DNA of 64,000 nt from Physcomitrium patens (lineage: Eukaryota; Streptophyta; Bryopsida; Funariales; Funariaceae), in contig NC_037275.1 in assembly GCF_000002425.4 (NCBI RefSeq), positions 13,379,831-13,443,830 on the forward strand. The letters are read 5' to 3'. The position numbers were made by a program, and so were the translations under genes. Of this stretch, positions 60,750-64,000 are shown piece by piece (position 1 is the stretch's first letter; each line of letters opens with the position of its first letter). The notes under the pieces are model-generated. The model searched no databases and was not told the DNA's origin. It saw nothing but the letters and a program-made list of their open reading frames with translations.

Positions 60750-63490
60750 TTTTTATTATTAACAATTCACTATGATTTAATTATATATAGTGGCAACTAT
60801 GCAAGATCTTGTTGATCTTCAACACTCTCACTTTGCTAATTGTTAAAAGGTTTTAAGCCTAATGTCTCTATCAATTTATAGTGTTTATCCTTAACTAATG
60901 CTTTAGTAAGTACATTAGCAAGAATTTCTTTTGTAGTACAATACTTCATATTTATTATTCCATCTTCAATTTTCTTTCATATAAAATGATGTTGAACATC
61001 AATGTGTCTGGTTTTTGAATGACACTTTGGATTCTTGAAAAATGAAAAACATCTTTCATTATCATACATTATTGGAATTGCTTCCAATTGTATTACTCTA
61101 ATGTCTTTTAATAATTGTCTTATCCAACATGCTTTTATTGCACAATGACTTATTGTCATGTACTCAACTTCTATGGTTGATCTTGCAATTGTAGGTTGTC
61201 TTTTGTAATTCTATAAAATAACTCATACTCTAATAAAGAACACATATCTTGTTGTGGATCTTCTATCATTTATATCTCCAACCCAATCCGCATCACAATA
61301 ACCTTACAAATTAATGTTTTTACCATCAAGGCATAATTTGAAGTCGTTTATCTCTTTTAAGTACCTCAATATCCTCTTTACCATTATCCAATACAAAGGT
61401 CCTATCTTAAATATGTATTGACTTACAACACTTATACTAAATGTAAGATCCACTCTTGTGGCTACTATTACATATATAAGTGAGCTTACTACTGTCTTGT
61501 ATGAAATACTTTATATCTCACCTTCAACTTGTACATACTCTTCATCCATGAGCATCATCAACTTCAAATTGGCCTCCAAAGGTGTTCCAATGGACTTGCA
61601 CTCCTCTATATTGAATCGTTTCAATACTTCTTTGATATACTTGTTTTGGCTCATTGTAATAGTCTTATAAATTCCATTCCTAAGCAATGGTAGAGCTCTT
61701 CAAATTTACTCATCTCATATATTTTTTTTAATATGATCTTCATCTAATCCATCTATTTTATAGTATTAACAAAGATGATAAAATCATGAACATAAAAGAT
61801 TACAATCAACAAAAATTATTTAAATTTTATTTTTATATAGTGAATGAACACTCTTTCTTACAAATTCTTTATTGACAAAAAAATATGTTAATATATTGGC
61901 ACTATGCTTTTGGTGATTATTTCAATCTATGTAAGAATTTTTTTAACTTGTATACAAGGTGTTCTTTGCTTTATTGTATAATCTTTAAGGTTGATCTATG
62001 TAAATATCTTTTTATAATTTTTTATTAAAAAAAGCCGTCTAAACTTCTATTTGGTACATTTTTAAGTCCATTACTGCCCTAATTGCCACAATCGTCTTAA
62101 TGGTAGTGAATTTGACAACAAGTGTATAAGTGTCATTAAAATCAACATCAATAACTTGTAAAAATCTTTTGGCAACTAATCTTATTTTTTGCCTCACCAC
62201 CACACTCATTATATCTCTTTTAGTCCTAAACACCCATTTATAATCAATACTAAATCGATTTGCTAGAAGAGGTGCCTATTTCTATATACCATTGTCTATA
62301 ACAGATTGGTACTTTTTTTTGAAGTCCTACTTCATTGCATCTTGAGACTTTATAGCATCACACTAAGACAACGGATCAACAAAAAGAGCAATATTTGCAT
62401 GTTCTTCACTTATTTGAAGAAAGATATGGTTCTTTTATCACTTGCTATATGGTCTTCTTTCTCTTAAGAAATATCCCTTTTTAGTTGAAGGAAATTCATC
62501 TTATTGCATTCTATGCTCTCTTGCAAGCTTCTTTTTTTTTAAATGTTATTTTTTTTATTCAAAGATTGGTACTCTTTATCATTATCATCATTATAATCTT
62601 TAACATCTTTATTGCTGGTCTTAGGAATTTGTAAGGCCTTTTCTTTTTTATCTTCTTTGCCTCTTCATCTTCATTCATACCTTCACCATCTTCATTGTAT
62701 TCATCTCGTTATTTATTTGCTAAATTTAAAAATATGTCCATAAATACATCATTACTCCTATAGGATTATATTTCTAAGAACTCATGAGTATTTTTATGCT
62801 CTAAAAATTCAACATCACGACTTTTGATGATTTTTTGGTGTCCAAATACATTAGTTTATATGTCTTAGTACCTTCACAATATCCTAAAAAAATACACTTT
62901 TTATTTTTTGCATTAAGTTTGGATCTCACACAATCTAGTGTCTTTACATATGTAATGCATCCAAAAGTCCTGATATGTAAAATACAAGGTTATCTTCTAC
63001 TCCAAGTTTCTTATGGTATCATTGATATAAAAATAATTGTTGAATACTTATTTTTTGTATATACTGCATTCACTAAAGCTTCAATCCAAAATTCATAAGC
63101 AAGATTTTGAGCATAAAACATGATCTTTATCATCTCTACAATTGTTCAATTTTTCCTTTAAGTAACACCATTTTGTTATAGAAAATATAGAATTATCATT
63201 TTTTTAGTAATTCCTTCATTCTTTAAATAAATATCGAATTTTTTAGATATATACTCACTTCTATTATTTATATATAGTACTTTGATCTAGCATTCACTTT
63301 GATTCTCAATAAGTGCTTTAAATTCCTTAAACTTAAAAAAAAAATCACTTTTAGCTTAAAGAATATAGATCCAAATATTTCTTGAGAAATCATCAATAAA
63401 AATAAAAATAAAAATATATAACTTGTTCTTCTAATACTTATGAAGACTACATATGTCAAAATGGACAATTTTCAATAACTTTGTAGCAGG
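60750..63490 (-). pseudogene. Ty1/copia pol relic
   Basis: Minus-strand blocks in copia order. Integrase end and linker at about 63470-62820 (a CIFLGY-like block near 62880). RT at about 62330-61700 (RLVAKRFLQVIDVDFNDTY, then KFTTIKTIVAI; the YVDD site near 61780 reads YVHD). RNase H at about 61160-60980 (HCAIKACWIRQLLKDI and KTRHIDVQHHFI). Copia order has integrase before RT, unlike the gypsy copies here. Stops throughout; dead. The 5' part is cut by S3 or lies beyond the window. Confidence 0.85.
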
Positions 63491-64000
63491 TTGTTGTGTT
63501 GTAATCTAGCTACTATATGAAAATAATGTAATTATGTACTTAATACATAATTTACTAAGTAATATGGTGAGAGCCGTGTTAGTAGATTTTAATTGGTTGT
63601 AGAATATAATTTGATTATTATCTTGAGAAGAAGTTGTTTAAAAAGATTACTATAGAATTTCTATAACTTTAATTTTCTTTTTGATAGTGGCTTTTAAGAT
63701 TGGTTTTCGTTGATAGTAACTTCAAAATATTTAGAGTCATCTTTGTTAGACATTGGTAATCTTTGAAAACTTAATTTGATTCTTTTATTTGGTGTTTAGA
63801 GCATAAATTATATAAATCTTATAAAAAAAAAGATTAAAGAAGGGTTTTGGTAGCAAAGGGAGTAATAATGGCACCAATATAGATGAATGGAGATGGATGA
63901 TGAAAATCTCCATTCCTATTGGTCAAAAATCATGACCAATGGGCTTTGAGGAGGCTGCTTGAGGCCATATTAGAAATTAGGGTTAGTTTTTTGAACGCAT
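63491..64000 (+). mobile_element. Repeat S, copy 3 (truncated by window end)
   Basis: Matches S1 from its first base (TGTTGTGTTGTAATC versus TGTTATGTTGTGGTT) and remains closely similar to the end of the window. It interrupts the copia relic. Confidence 0.65.

Overview
The window reads as nuclear DNA of a land plant, most probably a moss or another bryophyte. The evidence is many short GT-AG introns, plant-type gene families (DUF506, USP-domain protein, UDP-glucose pyrophosphorylase), a CCCTAAA telomere-type motif and very AT-rich, retroelement-packed intergenic DNA. The species cannot be fixed from the sequence. The layout is a gene island (about 23.3-44.8 kb) between two stacks of nested transposable elements.

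Left stack (1-21.5 kb). A decayed plus-strand Ty3/gypsy chromovirus (G0, 1 to at least 3475) is followed by a Tc1/mariner relic (about 3.85-5.0 kb) lying between two arrays of TTCTAGAA-like repeats. A minus-strand gypsy relic (G1, about 5575-21488) is split by a small non-autonomous LTR element R (8028-15942, target duplication AATAT, tRNA-Asp-like primer site). R is itself split inside one LTR by a young gypsy element G2 (8229-14602, 552-bp LTRs with 5 differences, target duplication TCTAT). G1 also carries a separate 2.1-kb insertion X (17613-19744).

Gene island. There is an unresolved gene-like stretch at 23.3-25.2 kb, a GC-rich island at 28.1-28.5 kb, and then three supported genes. A two-exon DUF506/PDDEXK_6-type gene lies on the plus strand (CDS 31361-32720). 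An 18-exon divergent UGPase-like gene lies on the plus strand (35983-40381). A single-exon gene lies on the minus strand (42143-44023); its 626-residue product joins a UspA-like domain to a C-terminal domain resembling that of type II (archaeal-type) 3-dehydroquinate synthase. The last two genes are convergent. The UGPase-like reading frame is fully open across all 18 exons although its nucleotide-binding loop is heavily substituted.

Right stack (45-64 kb). An unidentified degenerate coding-like stretch (45.2-47.2 kb) is followed by a minus-strand gypsy relic G3 (47268-60692). G3 is split by a plus-strand gypsy G4 (48147-55425) and by a 1.3-kb repeat S2 (56533-57826). G4 contains another copy of that repeat (S1, 50444-51796). 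A minus-strand Ty1/copia relic (about 60.75-63.49 kb) is interrupted by a third copy (S3, from 63491 to the window end). Most damage in the relics looks like C-to-T/G-to-A decay (CGA to TGA, CAA to TAA, TGG to TAG/TGA), as expected for methylated, silenced elements.

The most interesting items are the USP/DHQS-II-like fusion, the UGPase-like gene with an altered active-site loop and a possible second cassette exon, an extra reading frame after the chromodomain in several gypsy copies, the small R element, and a perfect 20-bp inverted repeat beside a telo-box upstream of the DUF506 gene. No tRNA, rRNA or CRISPR was recognised.
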